Below are positions 40,537-49,765 of a stretch of 64,000 bases of DNA, one piece after another; position 1 is the stretch's first letter; every line of letters begins with the position of its first letter. The position numbers and the translations under genes are program-made. This DNA is from Candidatus Woesearchaeota archaeon. GTDB taxonomy: Archaea; Nanobdellota; Nanobdellia; Woesearchaeales; GW2011-AR9. The stretch lies in contig JABHDY010000003.1 in the NCBI GenBank assembly GCA_018676855.1, positions 633,907-697,906 on the forward strand, given 5' to 3'. The notes under the pieces are model-generated. The model made no database searches and was not told where the DNA came from. It was given only the letters and a program-made list of their open reading frames with translations.

Positions 40537-42876
40537 ATGGCTAGAAGAAAATCAAGTAAATTAGATGGAATTGTACAATTACTTATTCCACCTTCTTTAG
40601 TTCTTCTTCTTGTAGTTACTATCATTGAACTTTTTTATGGTGTCGGACCAGTATTGGCAATTCTTATTGACATATTTGATATTTATGTCATTGCAATATT
40701 TGCAATTGATCTTTATTTCAGATGGTTTGAAACACCACACTTTTTTCCCTACGTGAAAAAACATATTTTAGACATAATTGCAACTATTCCGTTCAACTTA
40801 ATTTTCTTAGGAATTGAGGGATTGGTATTAATTCGTGCATTGCGTGGTGTTAAAATAATTGCACGAATAGCACGATTTGCACGGTTTGCACGGTACGGCC
40901 GATTACTTCGGTTAGTGCGTTTCGGAGCAAGAGCACCGAGGTTTCTGCGAGTACGAAAACATGTAAAGAAAGCAAAGATCAGAAAAGTTCAACCACACGA
41001 AAAGACAATGAAGAAAACGTTAAGTTTCAAAGTTATCCTATTAATTACAATCAATTCAATCATGGGAACAGGTATTTGGTTCCTTACATCTGCTGGAGCT
41101 AAGCATGCAGGTCCTGCATCGTTAGTATCATGGGGAATTCTTTCACTTATATCAGTGTATATCGCAATGTGCTTTGGAGAATTGGTATCTATGTTTCCTA
41201 AAGCTGGTGGGGTATATGAATTCGCAAAACAATCATATGGAAGGTTCTGGTCGTTTGTTATCGGATGGACAACATCCATTGCAGGAAGTGTTACCATTGC
41301 CATGCTTTTGTTAGGGGCATTACAATATCTTATTCCTATACAATATTCATTTACGTATGTCCCAATCGCAATTCTGTTGATTATTCTTTTCAGTTTCGTT
41401 GCATTCCGTGGTATGCAAACATCAACGTATGTTCTTGTTACCTTCGCATTAATTACATTAACTGCTGTTGTTGCTATTATTATTCCAGGAATAATTAATT
41501 TTCAACCAGGAAACTTTGATCCGTTTTTTGTATTTCCAACAATGAACATTCTCCTTGCCATTTTCTTCATTGCAGAAACGTTCTTTGGCTGGGAAAGTGC
41601 CATATTCTTATCAGCAGAAACGAAGAACCCTTCAAAAGTTATGCCAAAGGCGTTAATTTATGGAACACTTGTTATTGCAATCTTATCTTTCCTTCTTGCA
41701 TTTACTGCAATGGGATCTATTCCCTGGGCAGAGTTTTCAGCATCAGTTGCTCCATTAAAAGATTTAGGTGGAGTACATTTTGGAAATGTTGGCGGGATTA
41801 TATTTTCAATATTAATTTTCATATCTGTTATTGGTGCAACTGCAGGTTGGATAGTAACAGCACCAAGGTTGTTAATGTCAATAGCAGAAGATAAATTGTT
41901 CTTTACACAATTTGCAAAGATTCATCCTAAACATAAAAGTCCGTACGTTTCTATTATATTTCAAGCCATCGTTGTTTCTGCGTTGGTAATAGTTGGGGCA
42001 GGTTCTTATGAAACATTATTGCATATGCTTATTCCATTAATCCTTATAGTGTATTCTGCTGTATTGTTAAGTGTCATTATCTTACGTTTCAAGAGGCCAG
42101 AATTAAAAAGACCATACAAAGTTATTTTTGGTAGGGTTGGTCCATTTGTCACTATTTTATTCATGATATTCTTGCTTGTCATGTTCATTAAGGAAACTCA
42201 TAGCGCATTAGACATACTTCGTATCTCTGGTGGATTAATGGCATTTGGTATACCTGCATACTTTGCTATTGAATTGTTTTACGATAAGAAATATGTTACT
42301 TTACGAAGGAACTTACTTGCTCACATTTCGCACCATGTACATAAATTTCCTATCCCTAAACCAACATTTAACAAAATAATCTCTTTGGTAGGACCGTTCA
42401 CAAAGAAAAAGAACGTAATGGTGTACAATTCTCCGATGGGAAGTTTTACTCGTGGAGTTGTTAAAGGACATATTCCATTCAATAAAATATATGTTGCGAA
42501 TCAATCAAAAGAAGAAATTCGAATATTTAAAAAGAAAATCCCTGCTCGTTATAAAAATAAAATTAGTGTTCACCTTCTCCGAACGTTAAACATTCCGTCA
42601 AAAGTTAGTAAAGTAGATTCATTTATTTCATTTAATGATCTTGGTCATGTTAAAGATGTCCAAGTCTTTGTCAGAGATATGAAGAAAGTTCTGAGTAAGA
42701 ACGGTAAGTTCTGCTTCTATGTTCAACATAATATGGTTAACATGACTCCGAACGCGTTATTGGTTGATGATAAGAAAAAAATGGTAGCATTATTCAAGAA
42801 AGAAAAGTTAAAAGTAACATATTCCAGAAAAAGACGATTGTTTAAAACACGAATCTTTATCTATGGTAGAAAGTGA
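40537..42876 (+). CDS. voltage-sensor domain + APC amino-acid permease + methyltransferase-like domain fusion
   Basis: The protein has 779 residues in three parts. Residues 1-130 form a four-helix voltage-sensor-like domain: S1 (about 17-34), S2 (39-63) with F55 and D58, S3 (72-93, HILDIIATIPF) with D79, and an S4 with ten basic residues spaced mostly by three (R100, R103, K106, R110, R113, R116, R119, R122, R125, R128). Residues about 158-605 are an APC-superfamily permease with the NSIMGTGIWF signature of helix 1 and KAGGVYEFAKQSYG. Residues about 620-779 resemble a class I methyltransferase (late strands RDMKKVLSKNGKFCFYV) with a degraded SAM loop NSPMGSF. No pore domain is present. One frame runs unbroken across all junctions. 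A voltage- or charge-regulated permease is inferred. Confidence 0.85.
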   Translation: MARRKSSKLDGIVQLLIPPSLVLLLVVTIIELFYGVGPVLAILIDIFDIYVIAIFAIDLYFRWFETPHFFPYVKKHILDIIATIPFNLIFLGIEGLVLIRALRGVKIIARIARFARFARYGRLLRLVRFGARAPRFLRVRKHVKKAKIRKVQPHEKTMKKTLSFKVILLITINSIMGTGIWFLTSAGAKHAGPASLVSWGILSLISVYIAMCFGELVSMFPKAGGVYEFAKQSYGRFWSFVIGWTTSIAGSVTIAMLLLGALQYLIPIQYSFTYVPIAILLIILFSFVAFRGMQTSTYVLVTFALITLTAVVAIIIPGIINFQPGNFDPFFVFPTMNILLAIFFIAETFFGWESAIFLSAETKNPSKVMPKALIYGTLVIAILSFLLAFTAMGSIPWAEFSASVAPLKDLGGVHFGNVGGIIFSILIFISVIGATAGWIVTAPRLLMSIAEDKLFFTQFAKIHPKHKSPYVSIIFQAIVVSALVIVGAGSYETLLHMLIPLILIVYSAVLLSVIILRFKRPELKRPYKVIFGRVGPFVTILFMIFLLVMFIKETHSALDILRISGGLMAFGIPAYFAIELFYDKKYVTLRRNLLAHISHHVHKFPIPKPTFNKIISLVGPFTKKKNVMVYNSPMGSFTRGVVKGHIPFNKIYVANQSKEEIRIFKKKIPARYKNKISVHLLRTLNIPSKVSKVDSFISFNDLGHVKDVQVFVRDMKKVLSKNGKFCFYVQHNMVNMTPNALLVDDKKKMVALFKKEKLKVTYSRKRRLFKTRIFIYGRK

Positions 42877-42925
42877 TGTTTAGTTAATCCAAAACTATAA
42901 ATATTCCCTCTTATTTCTATTCTAT

Positions 42926-43321
42926 ATGATTTCAGTTAAAGTTACGTGTAGAGTCTGTAAAGGGTCTCATCCTGCAGACGATTTTAAGCTCCATTATGAG
43001 TTTAGGCAGATGGTCTGTCCTAACTGTTACAGTGGAAAGACACAGAAGTTGAAGGAAAAAGAGGAACTGGCTAAGAAAGAAGTTCCTCAGAAACCTGCTG
43101 GTTGGGATCAAGTTGATGATTATTTAGAAAAAGCTGCAAGAACGAAGAAACAGGATGAACAGAAAGCACAGTTTACAAAAATTCCTGGAACTGATCAAGT
43201 TAAGTGTAAATGTTTATCATGTAAATTTTCATTCAAATATAACCCGTTTAGAAAACTTCCTAGAACATGTCCCTTCTGTAATGCTGACATTCCTAAATTA
43301 AGAACTTTTAGTTTATTATAA
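42926..43321 (+). CDS. double zinc-ribbon protein
   Basis: The protein has 131 residues. An N-terminal ribbon (CRVC ... CPNCY, about 9-35), a charged helical linker and a C-terminal ribbon (CLSC ... CPFCN) make two probable Zn sites. The linker includes WDQVDDYLEKAA. It is organised like the zinc-ribbon protein at 37880 but is not close in sequence. Role unknown. An ACTATAAATA box near 42892 is the likely promoter. The YkgJ-type gene follows 17 nt later in the same unit. Confidence 0.78.
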   Translation: MISVKVTCRVCKGSHPADDFKLHYEFRQMVCPNCYSGKTQKLKEKEELAKKEVPQKPAGWDQVDDYLEKAARTKKQDEQKAQFTKIPGTDQVKCKCLSCKFSFKYNPFRKLPRTCPFCNADIPKLRTFSLL

Positions 43322-43338
43322 TGGGTTAATTCAAGAAC

Positions 43339-43680
43339 ATGTCAAAAACAGAAGTAATGAAATGTTTACAGTGTGGCATTTGTTGTAAACTCTTTGTTAT
43401 TAATCTTAATGAAGAGGAGTATAATTCTAAGAGATATAAAACTGTTTTTCAGGAATTTAGCCATTTTGATTGGGAGGAAGCAGAACTAATTGGCGCTAAT
43501 TTACTTATGCAAAAAGAAGATGGAAAGACGTGTATTTACTTAGAGAATACAAAATGTTCAATTCATCTAAGTCGTCCTAAAGCATGTCAGGCATTTTTCT
43601 GTGAATCTAAAGAAGAATGGTGCCAAGACATGGTTAGAATAATAAACAAAGAAAAAGAAACTAATTTCATTTTGACATAG
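43339..43680 (+). CDS. YkgJ-family cysteine-cluster protein
   Basis: A 113-residue protein of the YkgJ/UPF0153 family, with the pattern CLQCGICCKLF at the N-terminus, then CIYLENTKCSIHLSRPKACQAFFC. The eight or so Cys residues bind Zn or an Fe-S cluster. Members are suspected metal chaperones or oxidoreductases; some act near flagellin lysine methylation in bacteria. The specific role here is unknown. It is probably co-transcribed with the zinc-ribbon gene before it. Confidence 0.88.
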   Translation: MSKTEVMKCLQCGICCKLFVINLNEEEYNSKRYKTVFQEFSHFDWEEAELIGANLLMQKEDGKTCIYLENTKCSIHLSRPKACQAFFCESKEEWCQDMVRIINKEKETNFILT

Positions 43681-43685
43681 AAAAC

Positions 43686-43726
43686 TTTATATACTTTGTT
43701 GTGCAACAATGCATTATATTAATGCA
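43686..43726 (+). promoter_or_regulatory. TATA box and palindromic operator candidate of the regulator/giant-protein operon
   Basis: A TTTATATA box at about 43687-43694 is followed by a perfect inverted repeat TGCATTA-TAT-TAATGCA at 43710-43726. The repeat lies where transcription should start, and another ATGCA lies at 43727-43731 side. A dimeric winged-helix protein bound here would block RNA polymerase. The winged-helix gene directly downstream is the obvious candidate, so autorepression is likely. Confidence 0.6.
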
Positions 43727-43741
43727 ATGCATCAACGCACA

Positions 43742-43936
43742 ATGGATAAAAAAGAGTTAGTTATTAGATTATTGAAAAAGAACACTGATGGACTTACCAT
43801 TATTGAGATTGCTAAAGAACTGAAAGTTTCTCGTAATACTGTTCCTGTTATTCTTGCAGAATTGAAAGGAGCAGGTTTGATAAGAATTCGACCAGTAGGC
43901 AAAGCTAAGTTACATTATTGGGGAGGAAGAAAGTGA
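43742..43936 (+). CDS. winged helix-turn-helix regulator
   Basis: The protein has 64 residues from the ATG at 43742. It is a single winged helix: helix 1 KKELVIRLLKKN, helix 2 TIIEIAKELKVS, recognition helix RNTVPVILAELKGAG and a wing LIRIRPVGKAKLHYW. The earlier ATGs at 43709 and 43727 fall in or next to the inverted repeat, so 43742 is preferred, though 43727 is possible. The stop overlaps the giant gene's GTG start (GTGA), so both are translated together. It probably represses its own operon. Confidence 0.75.
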   Translation: MDKKELVIRLLKKNTDGLTIIEIAKELKVSRNTVPVILAELKGAGLIRIRPVGKAKLHYWGGRK

Positions 43937-46900
43937 AACATGTGAAAAGACGTAGAAAGGAGAGTCTTATCATAGTTTCAAGTATAATGATATTTGTCAT
44001 GGGGTTATTTTTTCTTAATAACATTATTAACCCAGTTGATTCTACTAGTCTGCTTACAGGTGCGGTTATTGGTATTCCTGGAGAAGATGTTGCTAATGAT
44101 ACTATTGTTGATCCAATTCCCGAGATTTTATCTGAAATAGAAAACATAACAGAAAGTAATGAAACCTTTCTCATTGAAATAGAACCAGAATTGAATGAAA
44201 GTCTTGTAGAAGAATCTATTGCACTTCCTATTGATATTCCTGTAGAAGAGGATTTTGTTGAAGAACCTATATTTGAACCCGAAATCATCGAAGAACCAGA
44301 AGTTGTTATAGAAATTCCTGAAGAACCTGATAATTCAATAACTGGGGGCGTAACTGTTGGGATTCCAGAAGATATTATCGATGAACCAGTAGAAGAAATA
44401 GAAGAAGAACCTGTTATAGAAGAACCTATACTTGATGTTCCTATTGAAGAACCAATAATAAATGAAACGAATATAACATTTGAAAAACCTGTATTTCCAG
44501 TTATTATTGAACCAATATTTGAAGAGAATAGTACAAACAAAACAGAAACTCTAAACCAAACAACAATATTTATAGAAAATAATATAATTGTACAAGCTCA
44601 GCCACAGATAAGTTTAGATATCATTTATCCTTTAGAATCAATTAATGTTACACTTGACGATTTTTTCAACATTTCTGTTAATGTAACTTGTTCTGACGCA
44701 GATTGTGGAGAAGTTAATGTTAGTTTAGATCCCGATACGACAATTTATAATTTCTCGAATTGTAATAACTCTGGAAGGTTAGGGCCAAGTTTAACTAACT
44801 GTACTTCTTTTTATAATGATACAACTTTAGAGGATTTGGTTGGAGTCGTCAGCGGAATTCAAAATTGGACAGTTCCAGCAACCGGAACGTATACTATTGA
44901 AGCTGGTGGTGCAAGGGGTGGTAACAGTACACAAGCAGTAGCAGGAGTAGGTGGAAATGGTTCAAAAATGAGTGGTAGTTTTGACTTAACTGCAGGAGAA
45001 GTAATATTTATTGTAATTGGTCAAATGGGAGAAGATTCAAGAAATCCAGGTGGTGGTGGTGCGTCATATGTTTATAGAGATGCAGATGATACTCTTCCAT
45101 TAATTGTTGCTGGTGGTGGTGGAGGAGGTAGTTATTCAGGTTCATTAGGTGGAAACTCTCCAGTTACAGAAAATGGAACGAACGGTTTTGGTATGACTAC
45201 TGGAAAAGGAGTTAGTGGGCATGGAGCTATCAAACCAACAAGTGTTGGAAATAGTAATTTTGCGGGTGGTGGTGCCGGTTGGCTTTCTGACGGGATTGAT
45301 GGTTTACATACTTGTACTAGATTAACTGAGGGAGGTTATTCTCCACGAAATGGCAGTAATGGTGGTTTAGGAAATGCTGCTGCCGCTACTACGGGTGAGG
45401 GTGGTTTTGGTGGCGGCGGAGGCGGACAAGCTAGATGTGGAGCAGTTGGTGGCGGAGGAGGTGGTGGATACTCGGGAGGAGGTTCTGGTGGAGAAGAAGC
45501 TGGTGGCTATCAAGCAGGTGGAGCCGGTGGATCATACAATGGTGGAACAAGTCAAAATAATTCTGCTGGAATAAATGATATCAATGGTTACGTTACAATA
45601 ACTTCAACTGCTTCTGTTAAAGGTGGACTTGTTTCAACGAACACTTCAAAAACACCATTCTACACAAATACCACTAACCCTTACAATCTTACTCTTAATC
45701 AAGACGAATCACAAGTTATTACTTGGTGGGTTAATGCCACTGGAAGTTTAAATGATTATATTTTTTATGTTTATGCGAACACAACAAGTAATATGAGTAA
45801 TAGTAATATAACAGATACGTGGAATGTTACTATTAAAGATAAAAAGTCTCCAATTATAAATATAACTTATCCGGACTCTATCACATACAATGTATCTATA
45901 ACTGATTTAAATTATACTTATTTTGATAAAATAGGTTCTGGAAGTTGTTGGTACAGTATTGATAGTGGTGCAACTAATCAAAGTGTTAGTTCTTCTGGAA
46001 CGAACTTTACAGGATTAAGCACTTCTGATGGAAGTAATACTTGGGACGTTTATTGTAATGATAGTTCTAACAATTTTGGCTCAAGCTCTATAACTTTTAC
46101 AAGCTCAGTTCCCTCAATTTCATTGACCATAGTTTCTCCTAGTCAAAATATTAATGTTACTCAGAATGAATCATTTGAAGTTTCAGTTACTGTTAGTTGT
46201 ACCAACAATGATTGTGGTGATGTTAATGTCAGTTTAGATCCATTTCCAGTATCAGATGAACAAAAGATCATAAAAGAATATGAAGAAAAAATTGAGAATG
46301 ATGTGATCACCCAAAGTGCTATTACTCTCCTTGACAATAAAAGTTTTTCGTACGATATTCAAGATGGTTGCGAATTAAATGATGGACAATCCGACGTTTT
46401 TGATGGGGGTATATTTTTATACATTAATAATTCAGTTTTTAATGGTGCAAGAAGTTCCACTGAAGATGATGGAAGAGAAGCGTACTGTACTGGTACGACC
46501 ATGTCTTCATTAAATATTAGTAGAAAAGTGTATGTTCCTCACACTGCTAATTGGTCTCGTTATTTAGAAGTTTTACACAATACTGGAAGTGATGAAGCGT
46601 GTGTTAATGTTAAGATATATTCTAATATGGGTTCTGATGGTTCCGATTTCATTAATACTTCTGATTATAATATTACTTGGGAAATTATAGACCATTGGTT
46701 AATGTGGGACGATACAAGTATTACTGCTGGCGATGATGCTGCAGGTTTTGTATATCAACAAGATGGTGCTACCGAAACTATTGATTCTGTTAATCCGACT
46801 AGTGTTGCCGACGGCACCCAATATAATGGATTAAACGAATGGATTTGGAACGATGTTTGTGTTCCTGCAGGTGATACCAAAATCTTAATGCATTTCTTTA

Positions 46901-49755
46901 CACAGATGGACACAAGAGCAGAATCAGAAGCCGAGGCAAATGATATTTACATTAACTTTGAGGATGATGAACATTTAAATGGAATGAGCGATGATGAAAA
47001 GGATCAAGTTGTTAATTGGGTTTTAAGTGGTGCAACTAAATCTGGGTTGATTTCTATGGACACAACAGCAACCCCCTTTTATACAACAACACAAAACCCT
47101 TACAATACTTCTCTATCTAATGGAGAATCTGAAACAATAACATGGACAGTTAATGCTACTGGTGACATCAACACAACTCATGAATTTTATATTTTTGCAA
47201 ATCAAACATTTAACATGTCAGTGAGTGATGAAACGGCTTTCTGGAATGTAACAATTTCAAACAGCACAACTCAATTAGCTCCCATAGTAACTATATCAAC
47301 TCCATCCGATAATACTTTCACATTAAAAACAGATTCAAACATAACGTACACCCTTTCTGGTTCAACAGCTAACTCTTGTTGGTACGGGTATAACAGTGTT
47401 AATAAAAGTCTGGAGGGATGTGCTAATATAACTTCTTTAACGTGGAGCGAAGGCGAACATATAGTTACAATTTATGCTAATGATTCTAATAATAATGTTG
47501 GGAGTAGCTCAGTAACATTTACTGTTGATTTAACAATTCCACTAATAGATATTGCTTTTCCAACAAATAATACTGTTTCTTCAAACACAACATTAAATGT
47601 TAATTATACTGTAATAGATACCAATGTAAATTCTTGTTGGTACAGTAATGATAGTATGTCAATAAATACAACACTTGCAAGTTGTGCAAATATAACAACA
47701 GTTACGTGGTCAGAGGGTCAACACAACGTTACTGTTTGGGTAAATGATAGCGCTACTAATCAAAACAGTACAGGAATATCTTTTACTATTGATACAACAG
47801 CTCCAACTATTACTATCACTTCTCCAACAAATATATCTAATGTTACAGACCCTAGTAAGGATATTATTTATTCTGTTTCTGATAATGTTGAAATTAGTTC
47901 TTGTTGGTATGCTAACGATACTATGAGTATTAATACGACATTAGTTGGTTGTACAAACCTTACTACGGCCTTATGGCCGTTAGGTGAACATAATGTGACT
48001 ATCTGGGTAAACGACACATCAGGAAATATCAATAGTACAAGTGTAACATTTACATATTTACTTGATGCTGATAATGATAATCTTCCAGATACAGAAGATA
48101 CATTACTGTATAACGAATCTAATGTAACAAAATCTGGTGTTACACGTTTAAATATAACTGTTGGTGGTAATAAGACCAATGGAACATTTACTGGGCGTCA
48201 AGAATTTAAATTCTATGATGAAAATACGCTATTATTTAACTTTACTCACAATTTCAGTCAAGCAACGTTTGATTTAAGCAACGTCACAATTATTAAAGAT
48301 TCAAATTATATGATCATTAACCTTTCTGGCCAATTATTGTCAAACAAAACATTATACTTAACTGATAACAGTTTCATTACATTGTGTGTTAAGGACATGG
48401 ATGTGGGAACTATTAGTGAAGTAAGTTCTACATGTACCGGTACGAATGAAACAGACTTTACAGATTGTTTAGGAAACAGTACAGGAATAACAATTAACGG
48501 AACAACATGTATTGATGAAGGTACTACAATTAGCGTAAGTAACTTACAATATTCTGCAGTTAAAGGGACAGTTTCAGCAAGTAGTTCTGATGAATCCTCT
48601 GCAAGTGGTGGAAGTGGAGGTTCTGGTACTGGTGGTGGTGGTTCAGGCGCTGGCGGTTTACTCGTTGATTATGAATGTTCTTTTGATTCCGATTGTGGAG
48701 AAGAGTATGTTTGTTATGAACATCAATGTGTTAAGTTGTTTGATGTTAAGATTATTGAAATAGATTCACCGATAGGAGATGATGGATATTTAGATTTCAC
48801 TTATTTCATTAAAGGAATGGCAAACATTAATAGTGACGTCATTGTTAATTTTTGGTTAGAAAAAGATTCTGAAATTATTAGTTCTGGTCAAGATACAATA
48901 TATTTGGGTTCATTTGAAGAAAAAACTGAAACAACACAAATTTATGTGCCTCAAAATTTAGATAATGGATCTTATCAATTTCATGTGCAAGTAGATCATG
49001 AGAATTATCAAGCAGTGTCTTTCAGAACAGTTTATGTAGAAAGAGATGAAGAAACGAGCGTTGTGTTAGTACAAGAAAAAGCAGAAATAAGTGTCTCCAA
49101 CATGTATCTCTTTACAACATTTACGTTCTTAATATTAATGATATTACTTCTATTGATATTACACTTTAAAAGAAATAAGTCGTCTTCTAAGATGTTTACA
49201 ATGAAAAAGATTAAACTTCCAAAAATGGTAACAATCTCTCAACGATCTAAACTACCTAAACTACCAAATTTACCTAAATTACCTAAACTGTCTAAGCTAC
49301 CTAAACTACTTGGAATTCCTCCAATACACTCCACTTTTTTCAAAAAATCGTGGAATAATATCTTAACAATAATCTTGAATGTTGTTGGTTTTATTGTTAC
49401 TCTATTCAGAAGATCATTCAAGAAGGTTCACGATATTATCAAAGAAAGAAAAGTTCAAATTTTTCTAGTAAATAAGGTAGATCAAATACAAAAAATGATC
49501 CCTCAAGATATAATCCCTAAGAAGCCAAAGAAAAAGAAACTTAAAAAAATCAAACAAAAGGAAATAAAAGATTCAGAAGAAATTCCTATTGATACAGAAG
49601 AAGCATACAAAAGAAAGTTCATTGCTGGAATTCTTAAAGCAGTACTGAGCAAGAAAAAAGAAACAAATACCGATTCTGTTGGAGCAGAAAATCAAGAACA
49701 ACAAGAACAGGGACTTGATGAATCAAACATAAAGAAAGATTCTTCAATTCCTTAG
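43933..49755 (+). CDS. giant membrane-anchored surface protein (1940 residues)
   Basis: The GTG start at 43933 follows GGGGAGG (43920-43926) and overlaps the regulator's stop. The order is: basic N-terminus and membrane anchor or signal (about 7-30); an acidic Glu/Pro/Ile-rich stalk (about 45-210); a module with NISVNVTCSDADCGEVNVSL that recurs at about nt 46141-46245; a glycine-rich domain (about 315-560) with AGGARGG and LIVAGGGGGG like the Gly_rich family of ALK-type extracellular regions; a Cys-bearing beta domain; and at least four Ig-like repeats carrying SCWYxxNDS near nt 45945, 47375, 47632 and 47898. A Ser/Gly linker, a CSFDSDCGEEYVC module, a membrane helix (1724-1746), a Leu-Pro-Lys repeat and a basic cytoplasmic tail follow. 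Many NXS/T sites suggest glycosylation. It is probably an adhesin or host/partner-contact protein. Confidence 0.85.
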   Translation: MKHVKRRRKESLIIVSSIMIFVMGLFFLNNIINPVDSTSLLTGAVIGIPGEDVANDTIVDPIPEILSEIENITESNETFLIEIEPELNESLVEESIALPIDIPVEEDFVEEPIFEPEIIEEPEVVIEIPEEPDNSITGGVTVGIPEDIIDEPVEEIEEEPVIEEPILDVPIEEPIINETNITFEKPVFPVIIEPIFEENSTNKTETLNQTTIFIENNIIVQAQPQISLDIIYPLESINVTLDDFFNISVNVTCSDADCGEVNVSLDPDTTIYNFSNCNNSGRLGPSLTNCTSFYNDTTLEDLVGVVSGIQNWTVPATGTYTIEAGGARGGNSTQAVAGVGGNGSKMSGSFDLTAGEVIFIVIGQMGEDSRNPGGGGASYVYRDADDTLPLIVAGGGGGGSYSGSLGGNSPVTENGTNGFGMTTGKGVSGHGAIKPTSVGNSNFAGGGAGWLSDGIDGLHTCTRLTEGGYSPRNGSNGGLGNAAAATTGEGGFGGGGGGQARCGAVGGGGGGGYSGGGSGGEEAGGYQAGGAGGSYNGGTSQNNSAGINDINGYVTITSTASVKGGLVSTNTSKTPFYTNTTNPYNLTLNQDESQVITWWVNATGSLNDYIFYVYANTTSNMSNSNITDTWNVTIKDKKSPIINITYPDSITYNVSITDLNYTYFDKIGSGSCWYSIDSGATNQSVSSSGTNFTGLSTSDGSNTWDVYCNDSSNNFGSSSITFTSSVPSISLTIVSPSQNINVTQNESFEVSVTVSCTNNDCGDVNVSLDPFPVSDEQKIIKEYEEKIENDVITQSAITLLDNKSFSYDIQDGCELNDGQSDVFDGGIFLYINNSVFNGARSSTEDDGREAYCTGTTMSSLNISRKVYVPHTANWSRYLEVLHNTGSDEACVNVKIYSNMGSDGSDFINTSDYNITWEIIDHWLMWDDTSITAGDDAAGFVYQQDGATETIDSVNPTSVADGTQYNGLNEWIWNDVCVPAGDTKILMHFFTQMDTRAESEAEANDIYINFEDDEHLNGMSDDEKDQVVNWVLSGATKSGLISMDTTATPFYTTTQNPYNTSLSNGESETITWTVNATGDINTTHEFYIFANQTFNMSVSDETAFWNVTISNSTTQLAPIVTISTPSDNTFTLKTDSNITYTLSGSTANSCWYGYNSVNKSLEGCANITSLTWSEGEHIVTIYANDSNNNVGSSSVTFTVDLTIPLIDIAFPTNNTVSSNTTLNVNYTVIDTNVNSCWYSNDSMSINTTLASCANITTVTWSEGQHNVTVWVNDSATNQNSTGISFTIDTTAPTITITSPTNISNVTDPSKDIIYSVSDNVEISSCWYANDTMSINTTLVGCTNLTTALWPLGEHNVTIWVNDTSGNINSTSVTFTYLLDADNDNLPDTEDTLLYNESNVTKSGVTRLNITVGGNKTNGTFTGRQEFKFYDENTLLFNFTHNFSQATFDLSNVTIIKDSNYMIINLSGQLLSNKTLYLTDNSFITLCVKDMDVGTISEVSSTCTGTNETDFTDCLGNSTGITINGTTCIDEGTTISVSNLQYSAVKGTVSASSSDESSASGGSGGSGTGGGGSGAGGLLVDYECSFDSDCGEEYVCYEHQCVKLFDVKIIEIDSPIGDDGYLDFTYFIKGMANINSDVIVNFWLEKDSEIISSGQDTIYLGSFEEKTETTQIYVPQNLDNGSYQFHVQVDHENYQAVSFRTVYVERDEETSVVLVQEKAEISVSNMYLFTTFTFLILMILLLLILHFKRNKSSSKMFTMKKIKLPKMVTISQRSKLPKLPNLPKLPKLSKLPKLLGIPPIHSTFFKKSWNNILTIILNVVGFIVTLFRRSFKKVHDIIKERKVQIFLVNKVDQIQKMIPQDIIPKKPKKKKLKKIKQKEIKDSEEIPIDTEEAYKRKFIAGILKAVLSKKKETNTDSVGAENQEQQEQGLDESNIKKDSSIP
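49252..49305 (+). repeat. 9-nt tandem repeat encoding Leu-Pro-Lys
   Basis: Six 9-nt units close to CTACCTAAA run in frame inside the giant gene and encode LPK, LPN, LPK, LPK, LSK, LPK just inside the membrane. The unit arrangement suggests slippage expansion, and copy number may vary between strains. Confidence 0.8.
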
Positions 49756-49765
49756 AATTGATACA

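Noticed and set aside
40537-42876. Sensor-permease fusion as two overlapping genes
   Set aside because: A single frame runs from 40537 to 42876 without internal stop, and the basic S4-linker leads directly into the permease N-terminus.
43905-44540. Antisense Ser/Gly/Ile-rich 211-residue frame
   Set aside because: It is the reverse reading of the Glu/Pro/Ile-rich stalk of the giant protein; low complexity only.
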